From: Azospirillum sp. B510
Lineage (GTDB): Bacteria; Pseudomonadota; Alphaproteobacteria; Azospirillales; Azospirillaceae
DNA length: 64,000 nt
Reading direction: 5' to 3'
Assembly: GCF_000010725.1 (NCBI RefSeq)
Contig: NC_013854.1
Location: 248,001 to 312,000 of the forward strand
The notes under the pieces are model-generated. The model did no database searches. It was not told the DNA's origin and was given only the letters and a program-made list of their open reading frames with translations. Positions within the stretch are counted from its first letter, which is position 1. Every line of letters starts with the position of its first letter. Below, one piece after another: positions 17,257-26,212 of the stretch. The position numbers and the translations under genes were made by a program.

Positions 17257-17331
17257 GCGGGCGTAGCTCAGGGGTAGAGCACAACCTTGCCAAGGTTGGG
17301 GTCGAGGGTTCGAATCCCTTCGCCCGCTCCA
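17257..17331 (+). tRNA. tRNA-Gly (anticodon GCC)
   Basis: A 75-base tRNA with encoded CCA. The acceptor stem GCGGGCG pairs with CGCCCGC, the D arm closes with GCTC/GAGC, and the anticodon arm CAACC-TTGCCAA-GGTTG gives anticodon GCC. The T arm is GAGGG-TTCGAAT-CCCTT and the discriminator base is T. It decodes GGC/GGU glycine codons. Confidence 0.97.
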
Positions 17332-17357
17332 GTTCTCCGGTAAAGAAGCGAAGATCC

Positions 17358-17394
17358 AAGGGCCGGGCGGCGACGCACCGGCCCTTCGCTTTTT
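17358..17394 (+). terminator. Intrinsic terminator after tRNA-Gly
   Basis: AAGGGCCGG (17358-17366) pairs perfectly with CCGGCCCTT (17378-17386), followed by CGC and five T residues (17390-17394). Confidence 0.75.
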
Positions 17395-17510
17395 CCGATC
17401 CGGGTCTTCCGGCTCCGCAGCCCGCTCCCGCGAAGCGGGAGGCGCGCTGTTCGGAAGCACCGGGCATCCCGTATCGACACTGGCCGTCGGGCGCGCTAGA
17501 TCCTTACCTC

Positions 17511-18806
17511 ATGACCGATACCTCCCTCGCCGCCCGCGGCGTCGCGCTCGACTTGCTGCGCGACGTGCTGCGCAAGTCCGTTCCCTTCGACGACGCGTTC
17601 GACGCGCATCCCGAGCTGGCGTCGCTGCAACCGCGCGACCGCGGCTTCGTCCGCCTGCTGGTCGCCACCGTCCTGCGCCGGCTGGGCCAGATCGACGAGA
17701 TGATCCAGGCCAGCCTCGCCAAGCCGGGCCTGCCCAAGGCGGCGATCCATGACATGCTGCGGCTGGGCACGGCGCAGCTGGTGTTCCTGAACACCCCCGC
17801 CCATGCCGCCGTCGACACCGCGGTCGAGCTGGCGGCGGCGCGCAACGCCGCCCCCTACAAGGGGCTGATCAACGCCGTCCTGCGCCGGATCGGGCGCGAG
17901 GGGGCGGAGATGGCGGCGCGGCAGGATGCCGGACGGCTGAACACGCCGGACTGGCTGTGGCTGTCCTGGCGGTCGGCTTACGGCACCGCCCGCACCCGCG
18001 GCATCGTCGAGGCGCATCTGCACGAGGCGCCGCTCGACATCACGGTGAAGTCCGATCCCGCCGGCTGGGCCGAGCGGCTGGGCGCCAGCCTGTTGCCGAC
18101 CGGATCGCTGCGCCGCCCGCCCGGCGGGTCGGTGATCGAGCTTCCGGGATTCGAGGATGGCGAGTGGTGGGTGCAGGACCTCGCCGCCTCGCTGCCGGCC
18201 AAGCTGTTCGGCGATCTTGCCGGCAAGCGGGTGTTCGACCTCTGCGCCGCCCCCGGCGGCAAGACGGCGCAGCTGGTGGTCCAGGGCGCCCAGGTCACCG
18301 CCATCGACCGCTCGGCCCGCCGGCTGGAGCGGGTGACGGAGAATCTGAAACGCCTGCGGCTGGAGGCCGAGGTGCTGGCCGCCGACGCCGCGACCTGGGA
18401 GCCGGAGGCGCCGGCCGACGCCGTGCTGCTCGACGCCCCCTGTTCGGCGACCGGGGCGATCCGGCGCCATCCCGACATCCTGCGGGTCAAGACGCCGGAC
18501 GACATCGCCAAGCTGGCCCGCGCCCAGTCGCGGCTGCTCGCCCGCTCGGTCGAGCTGGTCAGGCCTGGCGGGACGCTGATCTACTGCACCTGCTCCATCC
18601 AGCCGGAGGAGGGCGAGGCGCAGGTGGCCCGTCTGCTGGAACAGGATGGGCGGGTCGAGCGTTGGCCGGTGACCGCCGACGAACTCGGCGGCCTGTCGGA
18701 GCCGATCAACGAGGCCGGCGAGGTCCGCAGCCTTCCGGGCATGCTGGCCGATCTTGGCGGCATCGACGGCTTCTTCGTGGCGCGGCTCCGCCGGCGTCCG
18801 GCATAG
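17511..18806 (+). CDS. rsmB: 16S rRNA m5C967 methyltransferase RsmB
   Basis: Methylates cytosine 967 of 16S rRNA using S-adenosylmethionine. The protein has 431 residues: a NusB-like N-terminal domain (about 5-130, with LQPRDRGFVRLLVATVLRR) and a Rossmann methyltransferase domain. The AdoMet site is DLCAAPGGKT (about 243-252). Catalysis uses the cysteine in YCTCSIQPEEGE (about 358-369) with the release cysteine in DAPCSATG (about 308-315). All key residues are present. The heparinase-like gene and purH follow on the same strand. Confidence 0.95.
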   Translation: MTDTSLAARGVALDLLRDVLRKSVPFDDAFDAHPELASLQPRDRGFVRLLVATVLRRLGQIDEMIQASLAKPGLPKAAIHDMLRLGTAQLVFLNTPAHAAVDTAVELAAARNAAPYKGLINAVLRRIGREGAEMAARQDAGRLNTPDWLWLSWRSAYGTARTRGIVEAHLHEAPLDITVKSDPAGWAERLGASLLPTGSLRRPPGGSVIELPGFEDGEWWVQDLAASLPAKLFGDLAGKRVFDLCAAPGGKTAQLVVQGAQVTAIDRSARRLERVTENLKRLRLEAEVLAADAATWEPEAPADAVLLDAPCSATGAIRRHPDILRVKTPDDIAKLARAQSRLLARSVELVRPGGTLIYCTCSIQPEEGEAQVARLLEQDGRVERWPVTADELGGLSEPINEAGEVRSLPGMLADLGGIDGFFVARLRRRPA

Positions 18807-18972
18807 GCCCCTGGCGGAGTCCGCGGCGCGGGATAAATCCCAGCCCCGTCTTGCGATGGCGGCGGCGAATTGATACGACACGACTCATGCTTCCGTCCGA
18901 GTTTCCCCGCACCGCATCATCACCCTCCGCCGGCCCTCGACGCCGCTCGCGGTCCTGAAGGAGTCGGCGCAG

Positions 18973-20640
18973 ATGGGCGACGGGAACGGACGGTTTCGCA
19001 GCGGCATGGCACGCCTTGCCTATGGGAACCCCCTCTATGCCCTGATGCTGGGCGGCAAGGCGCCGGGGGCGCTGGCGGTGATCCCGCCCGATCCCTGGCC
19101 GGGCGACGCCGACGCCGGCAACGCCATGCTGGCCGGGCGGATGGCCTTCGCCGGCCAGCCCATCCTGGTCGATCCCAACGGTGTCCCCAACTGGCGCCCC
19201 CAGGGCGCCAGCCCCGGCTGGCTGCGCGCCGCCCATGGCTTCGAATGGCTGCGCGACCTGCGCGCGGTCGGCGGCGACACGGCGCGGCGCCGGGCGCGGG
19301 TGCTGGTGTGGTCGTGGCTGGACCAGAATGGCGGCTGGCATTCCCAGAGCTGGGCGCCCGACGTGCTGGGGGTGCGGCTGTCGAGCTGGATCGGCCTGCA
19401 TGACTTCTACTGCGCCTCGGCCGACGACGATTTCCGCGCCCGCGTGTTCGAAAGCATGGCCCGCCAGCTCCGCCACCTGCTGCGGGTGGCGCCGGCCAAG
19501 CTGGACGGCGAGCGGCTGATCGGCGCGATCAAGGGGCTGCTCTATGGCGGCTATTGCCTGCCCGACCAGGACAAGGCGGCGCGGGAGGCGCTGCGCCTGC
19601 TCGACAAGGAATTGCCGCGCCAGATCCTGCCCGACGGCGGTCATGTCGAGCGCAACCCGTCGATCCAGATGCGGGTGCTGCGCGACCTGATCGACATGCG
19701 CGCCGTGCTGCGAGTCGCCAAGGAGGAAGTGCCGGAAAGCCTCCAGCACGCGATTGACCGCATGACGCCGGCGCTGCGCTTCTTCCGCCATGTCGATGGC
19801 GGGCTCGCCCTGTTCAATGGTGGGCGGGAGGAGGAGCCGGCGCTGATCGACACGGTGCTGGCCCAGGCCGACGCCCGCGGCCGTCCGCTGAAGAGCGCGC
19901 CGCACACCGGGTTCGAGCGGCTGCTCGCCGGGCGCACGCTGGTGCTGCTCGACACCGGCGCGCCGCCGCCGGAGGGGCTGGACCGCACCGCCCATGCCGG
20001 CACCCTGTCGATGGAGGTCTCCGTCAACAAGGAGCGGCTGATCGTCAATTGCGGCAGCCACCCGTCCCGGCGCGGCCCCTGGCGCGCGGCGCTGGCGGGA
20101 ACATCCGCCCATTCCACCATGGTGGTCGCCGACACCAACTCCTCGGAAGTGCTGGAGAAGGGCGGGCTGGGCCGCCGGCCGACGCATGTCGGCTGCGAAC
20201 GGCAGGAATCGGATGGCGCCATGCTGGTGGTCGCCACCCACAACGGCTACAGCAAGGGCTTTGGCCTGCTGCATCGCCGCCGGGTCTACTTGGCCGACAA
20301 TGGCGAGGATCTGCGCGGCGAGGACACGCTGGAGCCGGTGATCGGCGCCACGCCGCAGCCGCAGCCCTACGCCATCCGTTTCCACCTGCATCCCAATGTC
20401 GAGGTCGTGCCGGTGCAGGCCCAGGGGAATGGCGGCAATGATCAGGTGTTGTTGCGCCTGCCCAGCGGCAATGCCTGGCGCATGCGGGTGACCGGCGCGG
20501 TGCTGGAGGTGGCGGAGAGCGTCTATCTCGGCAGCGGCGACGAGCCGCGCCGCACCCGGCAGATCATGATGCAGGGACAATGCGGACCCGAGGGGCTGAC
20601 GGTGAAATGGGCCTTGCGCCGCGAACGCAAGGCGGCGTAA
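18973..20640 (+). CDS. Heparinase II/III family protein
   Basis: Predicted polysaccharide lyase-like protein of 555 residues. The N-terminal half is an alpha/alpha toroid-like region (SWLDQNGGWHSQSW, LLYGGYCLPDQDKAAREAL, DGGHVERNPSIQM). The C-terminal half is the beta-sandwich heparinase_II_III domain (FERLLAGRTLVLLDTG, AHSTMVVADTNSSEV). No export signal is evident. AAGGAG lies about ten bases before the ATG. In alphaproteobacteria, members are often found between rsmB and purH, as here. The substrate is unknown; an acidic glycan is the usual guess. Confidence 0.87.
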   Translation: MGDGNGRFRSGMARLAYGNPLYALMLGGKAPGALAVIPPDPWPGDADAGNAMLAGRMAFAGQPILVDPNGVPNWRPQGASPGWLRAAHGFEWLRDLRAVGGDTARRRARVLVWSWLDQNGGWHSQSWAPDVLGVRLSSWIGLHDFYCASADDDFRARVFESMARQLRHLLRVAPAKLDGERLIGAIKGLLYGGYCLPDQDKAAREALRLLDKELPRQILPDGGHVERNPSIQMRVLRDLIDMRAVLRVAKEEVPESLQHAIDRMTPALRFFRHVDGGLALFNGGREEEPALIDTVLAQADARGRPLKSAPHTGFERLLAGRTLVLLDTGAPPPEGLDRTAHAGTLSMEVSVNKERLIVNCGSHPSRRGPWRAALAGTSAHSTMVVADTNSSEVLEKGGLGRRPTHVGCERQESDGAMLVVATHNGYSKGFGLLHRRRVYLADNGEDLRGEDTLEPVIGATPQPQPYAIRFHLHPNVEVVPVQAQGNGGNDQVLLRLPSGNAWRMRVTGAVLEVAESVYLGSGDEPRRTRQIMMQGQCGPEGLTVKWALRRERKAA

Positions 20641-20718
20641 ATCCCGCCCATCCGCGGTGGCCGGGCCCGTTTCCTTCGGAAAGGGGCGTGGAAGCACGGA
20701 TGAACACGGGATTTCAGG

Positions 20719-20832
20719 GCACGGACGACCACGGGACTCTTCACGCCGTGCTTATCCATGTCCATCCGGGCCGATGGGGGCGGGTGGATCGGGATAAGCA
20801 CGGTTGAACGGTATTTCCGTGGCCGTCCGTGC
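20719..20832 (+). repeat. Nested palindromic element in purH leader
   Basis: Three stems nest within 114 bases. The outer arms at 20719-20734 and 20817-20832 (16 bp, one mismatch) enclose 20746-20757 and 20792-20803 (12 bp, perfect). These enclose 20761-20767 and 20782-20788 (7 bp, one G-T). The outer 3' arm is followed by TTTTCTTCTT. It lies 80 bases before purH. It may be a mobile palindromic repeat, a terminator for the upstream gene, or a leader RNA that controls purH. Confidence 0.6.
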
Positions 20833-20912
20833 TTTTCTTCTTCCGTGCTTGTCCGGGGCTCCCCGGTTGCCTGCGGCCTCGACGCAACACCCGCAGCGAT
20901 CAGGATGACGCC

Positions 20913-22517
20913 ATGAGCCCGCCCAAAGCCAACCACGCCCCCGCCCCCGACAAGGTCCGCATCACCCGCGCCCTGATCTCCGTGTCCGACAAGGCCGGTC
21001 TGGTCGAGCTGGGCAAGGCGCTCGCCGCCCGCGGGGTCGAGATCCTGTCGACCGGCGGGTCGGCCCAGCGTCTGGCCGAGGCCGGCGTGCCGGTCAAGGA
21101 GGTCTCCGACCACACCGGCTTCCCGGAGATCATGGACGGACGCGTCAAGACGCTGCACCCGCGCGTCCATGGCGGCATCCTGGCCCGCCGCGACATCCAT
21201 GCCGACGCGATGGCGCGGCACGACATCCCCGGCATCGATCTGGTGGTGGTGAACCTCTATCCGTTCGAGGCGACGGTGGCCAAGGGTGCCGCCTATGACG
21301 ACTGTGTCGAGAACATCGACATCGGCGGGCCGGCGATGATCCGCGCCGCCGCCAAGAACCATGATTTCGTCGCCATCGTCACCGAGCCGTCCGATTACGA
21401 GGCGGTGATGGACGAGCTGGCGACCCATGACGGCTGCGTCACGCTGGCCCTGCGCCGCCGGCTCGCCCAGCGCGCCTATGCCCGCACCGCCGCCTACGAC
21501 GCCGCCATCTCGACCTGGCTGGCCGGCCAGCTGGGCGAGACCTTCCCGCCGCGCACCACCCTGTCGGGTTCGCTGGCCCAGACCCTGCGCTATGGCGAGA
21601 ACCCGCACCAGCAGGCGGCCTTCTACGTCACCGGGGAGAAGCGTCCGGGGGTCGCCACCGCCGTCCAGTTGCAGGGCAAGGAGCTGTCTTACAACAACCT
21701 GAACGACACCGACGCCGCCTTCGAGCTGGTGGCGGAGTTCGAGCGGCCGGCCGTCGCCATCATCAAGCACGCCAACCCCTGCGGCGTCGCCCAGGGGGCC
21801 AATCTGCTGGAGGCCTACAAGTCGGCCCTGCTGTGCGATCCGGTCAGCGCCTTCGGCGGCATCATCGCCGTCAACCGCAGCCTGGACGCCGAGACCGCCG
21901 AGGAGATCTCCAAGCTGTTCGCCGAAGTGGTGATCGCGCCCGACGCCGACGAGGCCGCCCGCGCGCTGCTGGCCACCAAGAAGAACCTGCGCGTGCTGCT
22001 GACCAAGGATGTGCCGAACCCGGCCGAGCCCGGCATGATGATCAAGCAGCTGTCGGGCGGCTTCCTGCTCCAGAACCGCGACAGCGGCCGCGTCAACCCG
22101 GCCGAGCTGAAGGTCGTCACCAAGCGCGCCCCGACCGAACAGGAGTTGGCCGACCTGCTGTTCGCCTTCCGCGTCGCCAAGCACGTCAAGTCGAACGCCA
22201 TCGTCTATGCCAAGAACGGCGCCACCGTGGGCGTCGGCGCCGGCCAGATGAGCCGCGTCGACAGCGCCCGCATCGCCGCCATCAAGTCGGCCGAGGCCGC
22301 CAAGGCCGCCGGCCTGGCGGAGCCGCTGACCAAGGGCTCGGTGGTCGCGTCGGATGCCTTCTTCCCGTTCGCCGACGGCCTGCTGGCAGCGGCGGAAGCG
22401 GGTGTGACGGCGGTGATCCAGCCGGGCGGCTCGATCCGCGACGCCGACGTCATCGCCGCCGCCGACGAGAAGGGGCTGGCGATGGTGCTGACCGGAATGC
22501 GGCATTTCCGGCATTGA
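20913..22517 (+). CDS. purH: Bifunctional AICAR formyltransferase/IMP cyclohydrolase PurH
   Basis: Catalyses the last two steps of purine biosynthesis: formylation of AICAR and ring closure to IMP. The protein has 534 residues. The N-terminal MGS-like cyclohydrolase domain begins [18 protein letters not shown], with [26 protein letters not shown] and the phosphate loop. The C-terminal transformylase domain has [14 protein letters not shown], the catalytic motif [10 protein letters not shown] and QPGGSIRD. The ATG at 20913 with AGGA upstream gives the standard N-terminus; an upstream in-frame start at 20829 would lie inside the palindromic leader. It is convergent with the sigma factor gene. 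Confidence 0.97.
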   Translation: MSPPKANHAPAPDKVRITRALISVSDKAGLVELGKALAARGVEILSTGGSAQRLAEAGVPVKEVSDHTGFPEIMDGRVKTLHPRVHGGILARRDIHADAMARHDIPGIDLVVVNLYPFEATVAKGAAYDDCVENIDIGGPAMIRAAAKNHDFVAIVTEPSDYEAVMDELATHDGCVTLALRRRLAQRAYARTAAYDAAISTWLAGQLGETFPPRTTLSGSLAQTLRYGENPHQQAAFYVTGEKRPGVATAVQLQGKELSYNNLNDTDAAFELVAEFERPAVAIIKHANPCGVAQGANLLEAYKSALLCDPVSAFGGIIAVNRSLDAETAEEISKLFAEVVIAPDADEAARALLATKKNLRVLLTKDVPNPAEPGMMIKQLSGGFLLQNRDSGRVNPAELKVVTKRAPTEQELADLLFAFRVAKHVKSNAIVYAKNGATVGVGAGQMSRVDSARIAAIKSAEAAKAAGLAEPLTKGSVVASDAFFPFADGLLAAAEAGVTAVIQPGGSIRDADVIAAADEKGLAMVLTGMRHFRH

Positions 22518-22549
22518 TGGGGTGGGGGAAGTCAGGCCCCCCTCCCTAA

Positions 22550-22575
22550 CCCTCCCCCGCTAACGCGGGGGAGGG
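22550..22575. terminator. GC-rich palindrome between purH and rpoH
   Basis: A perfect 11-bp stem CCCTCCCCCGC/GCGGGGGAGGG with a TAAC loop lies between two convergent genes. It resembles other CCCTCCC-type palindromes in this window (42943, 43079, 63393). It probably acts as a bidirectional terminator or REP-like repeat. Confidence 0.55.
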
Positions 22576-22593
22576 AACTCCGCCGCTTTTACC

Positions 22594-23490
22594 TCAGGCG
22601 TCCACCAGCAGGTCGTCGGAGTCCTCGACCCGCTTCAGCATCGACTGGCGCAGTTTCAGCAGCGCCCGATGCTCCAACTGGCGCACGCGTTCCTTGCTGA
22701 CGCCCAGCTCGCGGCCAAGCTCCTCCAGCGTGGCGCCTTCCTCGCGCAGGCGGCGTTCGCGGATGATGGTGCGTTCGCGCGGGCTCAGTTCGCCCAGCGC
22801 CTCCGCCAGCCATTGCGAGCGGGTGTTGGCGTCGCGCATGCCGATCACCACGTCCTCGGGCGAGGGGCGCTGGTCGGCCAGGAAATCCTGCCAGTCGTCG
22901 TCGGAACCGTCGGCCACCGGGGTGTTGAGCGACTGGTCGGCACCCGACAGCCGCATCTCCATCGCCTCGACCTCGGCGACCTCGACCCGCAGTTCGCCGG
23001 CGATCCACTCGCGGCCTTCCTTGGTCAGAGGCGCGCCGCTGCCGTTCTGGGTGGCGCTGTCGATCTTGGCGCGCAGGCGGCGCAGGTTGAAGAACAGCGA
23101 TTTCTGCGCGGCGGTGGTGCCCGTCCGCACGATCGACCAGTTGCGCAGGATATAATCCTGCATGGCCGAGCGGATCCACCAGGCGGCGTAGGTGGAGAAA
23201 CGCACCTCGCGGTCAGGTTCGAAGCGGCTGGCCGCCTGCATCAGCCCGACATTGCCCTCCTGGACGAGATCGCCCATCGGCAGGCCGTAGTTGCGGAAGC
23301 GCGAAGCGGTGGCGACCACCAGCCGGGTATAGGCCCGGACCAGCTGATGCAGGGCCCGCTCGTCGCTGCCTTCGCGCCATTTGCGGGCGAGGTCGAATTC
23401 ATGGTCGCGCGACAGCAGAGGTTCGCGCATGGATGCCTTGATGAAGCTCAGATTCGCACGCTGAGTCTCCGGATCGTCGATGTATGCCAT
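22594..23490 (-). CDS. rpoH: RNA polymerase sigma-32 family factor RpoH
   Basis: Alternative sigma factor of 298 residues directing RNA polymerase to heat-shock-type promoters. Region 2 (DLVQEGNVGLMQAASRF, then FSTYAAWWIRSAMQDYIL), the RpoH box QKSLFFNLRRLR and region 4 helix-turn-helix (TLEELGRELGVSKERVRQLE) are intact. The start at 23490 (MAYIDDPETQRANL) gives the family length; the frame is open further upstream but adds an atypical 38-residue extension. Alphaproteobacteria often carry more than one rpoH, so this may be one of several paralogues. It is convergent with purH. Confidence 0.92.
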   Translation of the reverse strand: MAYIDDPETQRANLSFIKASMREPLLSRDHEFDLARKWREGSDERALHQLVRAYTRLVVATASRFRNYGLPMGDLVQEGNVGLMQAASRFEPDREVRFSTYAAWWIRSAMQDYILRNWSIVRTGTTAAQKSLFFNLRRLRAKIDSATQNGSGAPLTKEGREWIAGELRVEVAEVEAMEMRLSGADQSLNTPVADGSDDDWQDFLADQRPSPEDVVIGMRDANTRSQWLAEALGELSPRERTIIRERRLREEGATLEELGRELGVSKERVRQLEHRALLKLRQSMLKRVEDSDDLLVDA

Positions 23491-23753
23491 CCGTCCCTTC
23501 CTTCCCGTCTGGGCGGCATCGTGTTCCTTCGCATATCCCCGCATTGTCGGGTCTTCGCCATTTTGCCGCCTGCCCCCGGTCGATGCCGTCGGGTTAGACA
23601 ACAAGCATGAGCGTGCCCTGTTGCGGAATCATACGCAGGTGTAGGGGGAGCGGATCACAGACGGACGGAGGAATTTTCCCGGAAGCCCATCGCCGGCCTT
23701 CGGGATGCCCGCCGGGTGGCCGCCGGACGGGTCAAGCTGTATCCAAGGATGGA

Positions 23754-24791
23754 TCACGCCTGGAAAAGGTCCAGCATCTCGCCGAAAGAATCGAAGCAGG
23801 CGCAGACAAGGTAACCATCGCGGCCGCAGCCGCCGTCGAGCGTCACCGTCACCGGGCCGGCATCGACCCCGGGGCTTTCCGGCGTCCAACTGGGGTCGTA
23901 GCCGCGCACCAGGCGGCGGAAGCCACCATAGGGGTGATCCAGCCGGCTGAAGGCGGCGCTGCCCCACCAGAAGGCGTCGCCCTGGCCGCTCAGCGGGCGC
24001 CGGGGATCGATGCCGGAATGGACCAGCAGCAGGCTGCCGCCGCCCCGGCTGTTGCCGGCCCAGCCGTCCCCCGTGGGCATCCCGTCCTTCGCGGTCTCGC
24101 CGCCGGTGTAGGCGGCGCGGCGCAGCGCGTTGAACAGCTGTTCATGACCCGGCCTCGCCGCCACCGCCTGCCGCAGCTCGCGCGTCCAGCGTCCCAGCAT
24201 CACCGCGCCGCCGCGTGCCGCCGCCATCCCGGCCTCCAGGTTGCCGCCATAGGCGGCCAGCGTCGGCGCCACGCCCTGGCGCAGCATCCAGTCCAGCACG
24301 CTGCGCGGATCGGGGGCGAAATGGAGTTGCAGCAACTTCTGCCACATCTCCTCCTGCTGGCCGCGCAGATAGACGATGTCCGAGGCGATCATGCCCGGCA
24401 TCGCCAGCAGGGCGATGCGGAAGGCCAGCAGCCGGTCGATGGTCTCGATCGCCCGCTCGCCGACGCCGATCATGTTGCCGAGATAGACCAGCCGGTCGCC
24501 GGGACGGAAGCGCTGGCCGATGGCGTGGTGGATCGCGTCCAGCCGGTCGGGCTGCGCGTGAGCGGCCCCGATGGCCCAGACGCGGCGCGGACGGCCGAGC
24601 GAGGCGAAACGGCTGGCGTCCTCGATGGTGCCGACGATGCTTGCCGCATGCCGGCCGGCCTGACGGCTGGGAAGACCAAGGTGCGGCGGCAGGCCCAAAC
24701 TTCCTCCCCTTCGGTGTCGTTCGCGAAGCCGTTCCGGCGCTGTCGACCGGCAGGCGGCGAGGAGTTTAGGCGTGTCATGCCGTGTGAACAA
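23754..24791 (-). CDS. Metallophosphoesterase-like protein with degraded metal motifs
   Basis: Protein of up to 345 residues resembling bacterial PPP-type phosphatases in order of elements: a GDRLVYLGNMIG segment (about 105-116), WMLRQGVAPTLAAYGG and LLLVHSGIDPRRPLSGQGD (about 268-286). The metal-binding signatures GDxHG, GDxxDRG and GNHE are not intact: the first appears as AIGAAHAQPDRL, the second as GDRLVYLGN and the third is not recognisable. It may be a non-catalytic scaffold or use altered metal chemistry. The first ~60 residues look unlike the family, so a later start is possible. It lies between rpoH and carD on the same strand. Confidence 0.72.
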   Translation of the reverse strand: MFTRHDTPKLLAACRSTAPERLRERHRRGGSLGLPPHLGLPSRQAGRHAASIVGTIEDASRFASLGRPRRVWAIGAAHAQPDRLDAIHHAIGQRFRPGDRLVYLGNMIGVGERAIETIDRLLAFRIALLAMPGMIASDIVYLRGQQEEMWQKLLQLHFAPDPRSVLDWMLRQGVAPTLAAYGGNLEAGMAAARGGAVMLGRWTRELRQAVAARPGHEQLFNALRRAAYTGGETAKDGMPTGDGWAGNSRGGGSLLLVHSGIDPRRPLSGQGDAFWWGSAAFSRLDHPYGGFRRLVRGYDPSWTPESPGVDAGPVTVTLDGGCGRDGYLVCACFDSFGEMLDLFQA

Positions 24792-24796
24792 AGGTG

Positions 24797-24843
24797 AAAA
24801 AACGAGACGGGCGCGCGGCGTGTCGTAGCAGCCGCGCGCCCGT
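24797..24843 (-). terminator. Intrinsic terminator of carD
   Basis: A perfect 13-bp stem ACGGGCGCGCGGC/GCCGCGCGCCCGT (24807-24819 with 24831-24843) is followed on the minus strand by CTCGTTTTTTC. It starts 31 bases after the carD stop. Confidence 0.85.
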
Positions 24844-24874
24844 TCGTGTCACGGACCCATCCGGAAGGGTTGGA

Positions 24875-25375
24875 TCAGGCCGCCTTGGACAGCACCGATT
24901 CCAGACGCTCCGTCGCCTTGGTCTCGTCGATCTTCTCGACGGCGGCCAGTTCGCGGGCCAGACGCTCCAGGGCGGCCTGATAGATCTGGCGCTCGCTGTA
25001 GGACTGGTCGGACTGGTCGGCGCCGCGGTAGAGGTCGCGCACCACCTCGGCGATCGACACCGGATCGCCGGAGTTGATCTTGGCCTCATACTCCTGGGCG
25101 CGGCGGCTCCACATGGTGCGGCGGACGCGCGACCGGCCTTGCAGCGTCTCCAGCGCGACCTTGATGCGGTCCTTGGAGGACAGGCGGCGCAGGCCGGCAT
25201 TGCGGGCCTTGGTGACCGGAACCTTGAGCGTCATGCGCTCTTTCTCGAACGTGATCGCGTAGAGTTGAACCTCGAGTCCGGCAATGCTGTGGGTCTCGAT
25301 CCCTTCGACCCGACCGACGCCATGAGCCGGATAGACGACGAAGTCACCGGCATCGAAGTCAAGCTTGTTCGACAT
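24875..25375 (-). CDS. carD: CarD family transcription regulator
   Basis: RNA-polymerase-binding regulator of 166 residues that stabilises open promoter complexes. The N-terminal RNA-polymerase interaction domain (about 5-65) opens DFDAGDFVVYPAHGVGRVEGI. The C-terminal helical domain carries the conserved RRTMWSRRAQEYEAKINSGD and LAEVVRDLYR-like (here IAEVVRDLYRGA) motifs. A good promoter lies about 180 bases upstream and an intrinsic terminator follows, so it appears to be a single-gene unit. The ferredoxin gene fdxA is upstream on the same strand. Confidence 0.95.
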   Translation of the reverse strand: MSNKLDFDAGDFVVYPAHGVGRVEGIETHSIAGLEVQLYAITFEKERMTLKVPVTKARNAGLRRLSSKDRIKVALETLQGRSRVRRTMWSRRAQEYEAKINSGDPVSIAEVVRDLYRGADQSDQSYSERQIYQAALERLARELAAVEKIDETKATERLESVLSKAA

Positions 25376-25743
25376 GTGGATTGGCTCTCACTTCTCGCGA
25401 TCACGCCATTTTGCCGTCCCGGTGGAAGGGACGAAAAAGGACCCCGGACAGTTATGGCGCCGTGGGGATGGGGCCCATCCACGACGATCACAAAAGCCAC
25501 GAGTCCTGGAACGAAGGGAAAACCGGCAATGGCGCGAAGGCCGGCTCCGGGCGCGCATTATAACGATGTTACGGCCGAGTTACAAAGGGAACGCGCAATC
25601 AACCGGGCGGAAATCGTCATCGCCCGGCCATGGCCGACCCGTCGATTTTGCATGGCAACATCGGCGGGCGCAATCGATTGACGCGGCCCGACTCGGAAAA
25701 ATCCCGATCGGGGAAAAGCCGGGCCGCACCCGCTGGTCTGGTC
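25376..25743. other. 368-base carD leader and fdxA downstream region
   Basis: No gene lies here. The stretch holds the carD promoter (25557-25585), a leader of about 175 bases between the predicted transcription start and carD, and about 160 bases after the fdxA stop. No riboswitch family is recognised in the leader. Confidence 0.7.
25557..25585 (-). promoter_or_regulatory. Sigma-70 promoter of carD
   Basis: On the minus strand TTGTAA (25585-25580), 17 bases, then a consensus TATAAT (25562-25557). Transcription would start near 25550. Confidence 0.7.
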
Positions 25744-26076
25744 TCAGCCGCCCGCCTTGGGCGAGAAGAACTTCTCGAACTTGCCGTCCACGCCCTTGAA
25801 CGTGTCGGCGTCGGCCGGCGCGTCCTTCTTCCGGGTGATGTTCGGCCACTGTCCGGAATAGTCGCGGTTCAGCTCCAGCCACTTGGTCGCGCGGTCGTCG
25901 GTGTCGGGAACGATCGCCTCGGCCGGGCATTCCGGCTCGCACACGCCGCAGTCGATGCACTCGTCCGGGTGGATGACCAGCATGTTCTCGCCCTCGTAGA
26001 AGCAATCCACGGGGCAGACTTCGACGCAGTCGGTGTACTTGCACTTGATGCAGCCGTCGGTGACGACGTAGGGCAT
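25744..26076 (-). CDS. fdxA: Seven-iron ferredoxin FdxA
   Basis: Small soluble electron carrier of 110 residues with one [3Fe-4S] and one [4Fe-4S] cluster. The cysteines lie in [14 protein letters not shown] (about 9-22) and [12 protein letters not shown] (about 40-51). The C-terminal tail [19 protein letters not shown] is typical of the alphaproteobacterial FdxA/FdII type. The start at 26076 (MPYVVTDGC) has GGAGAAG upstream; a longer frame from 26139 is not needed. Confidence 0.96.
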   Translation of the reverse strand: MPYVVTDGCIKCKYTDCVEVCPVDCFYEGENMLVIHPDECIDCGVCEPECPAEAIVPDTDDRATKWLELNRDYSGQWPNITRKKDAPADADTFKGVDGKFEKFFSPKAGG

Positions 26077-26212
26077 GATCTCTTCTCCGCTGTTCCGGTC
26101 CGCGGTGTCATCCGCGCGTCGCTGCTCCGGCATCCCCATCGGGGCGGATCGGAGCCTGTTTCCAATAATGGCACGCGCGTGGCACCGGGCCGGATGGCCA
26201 ACCCGCGCCTGC

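Noticed and set aside
17257..17331. tRNA-Gly as integration site of the defence island
   Set aside because: The tRNA lies about 5 kb away from the island among ordinary genes, and I found no second copy of its 3' end in the window.
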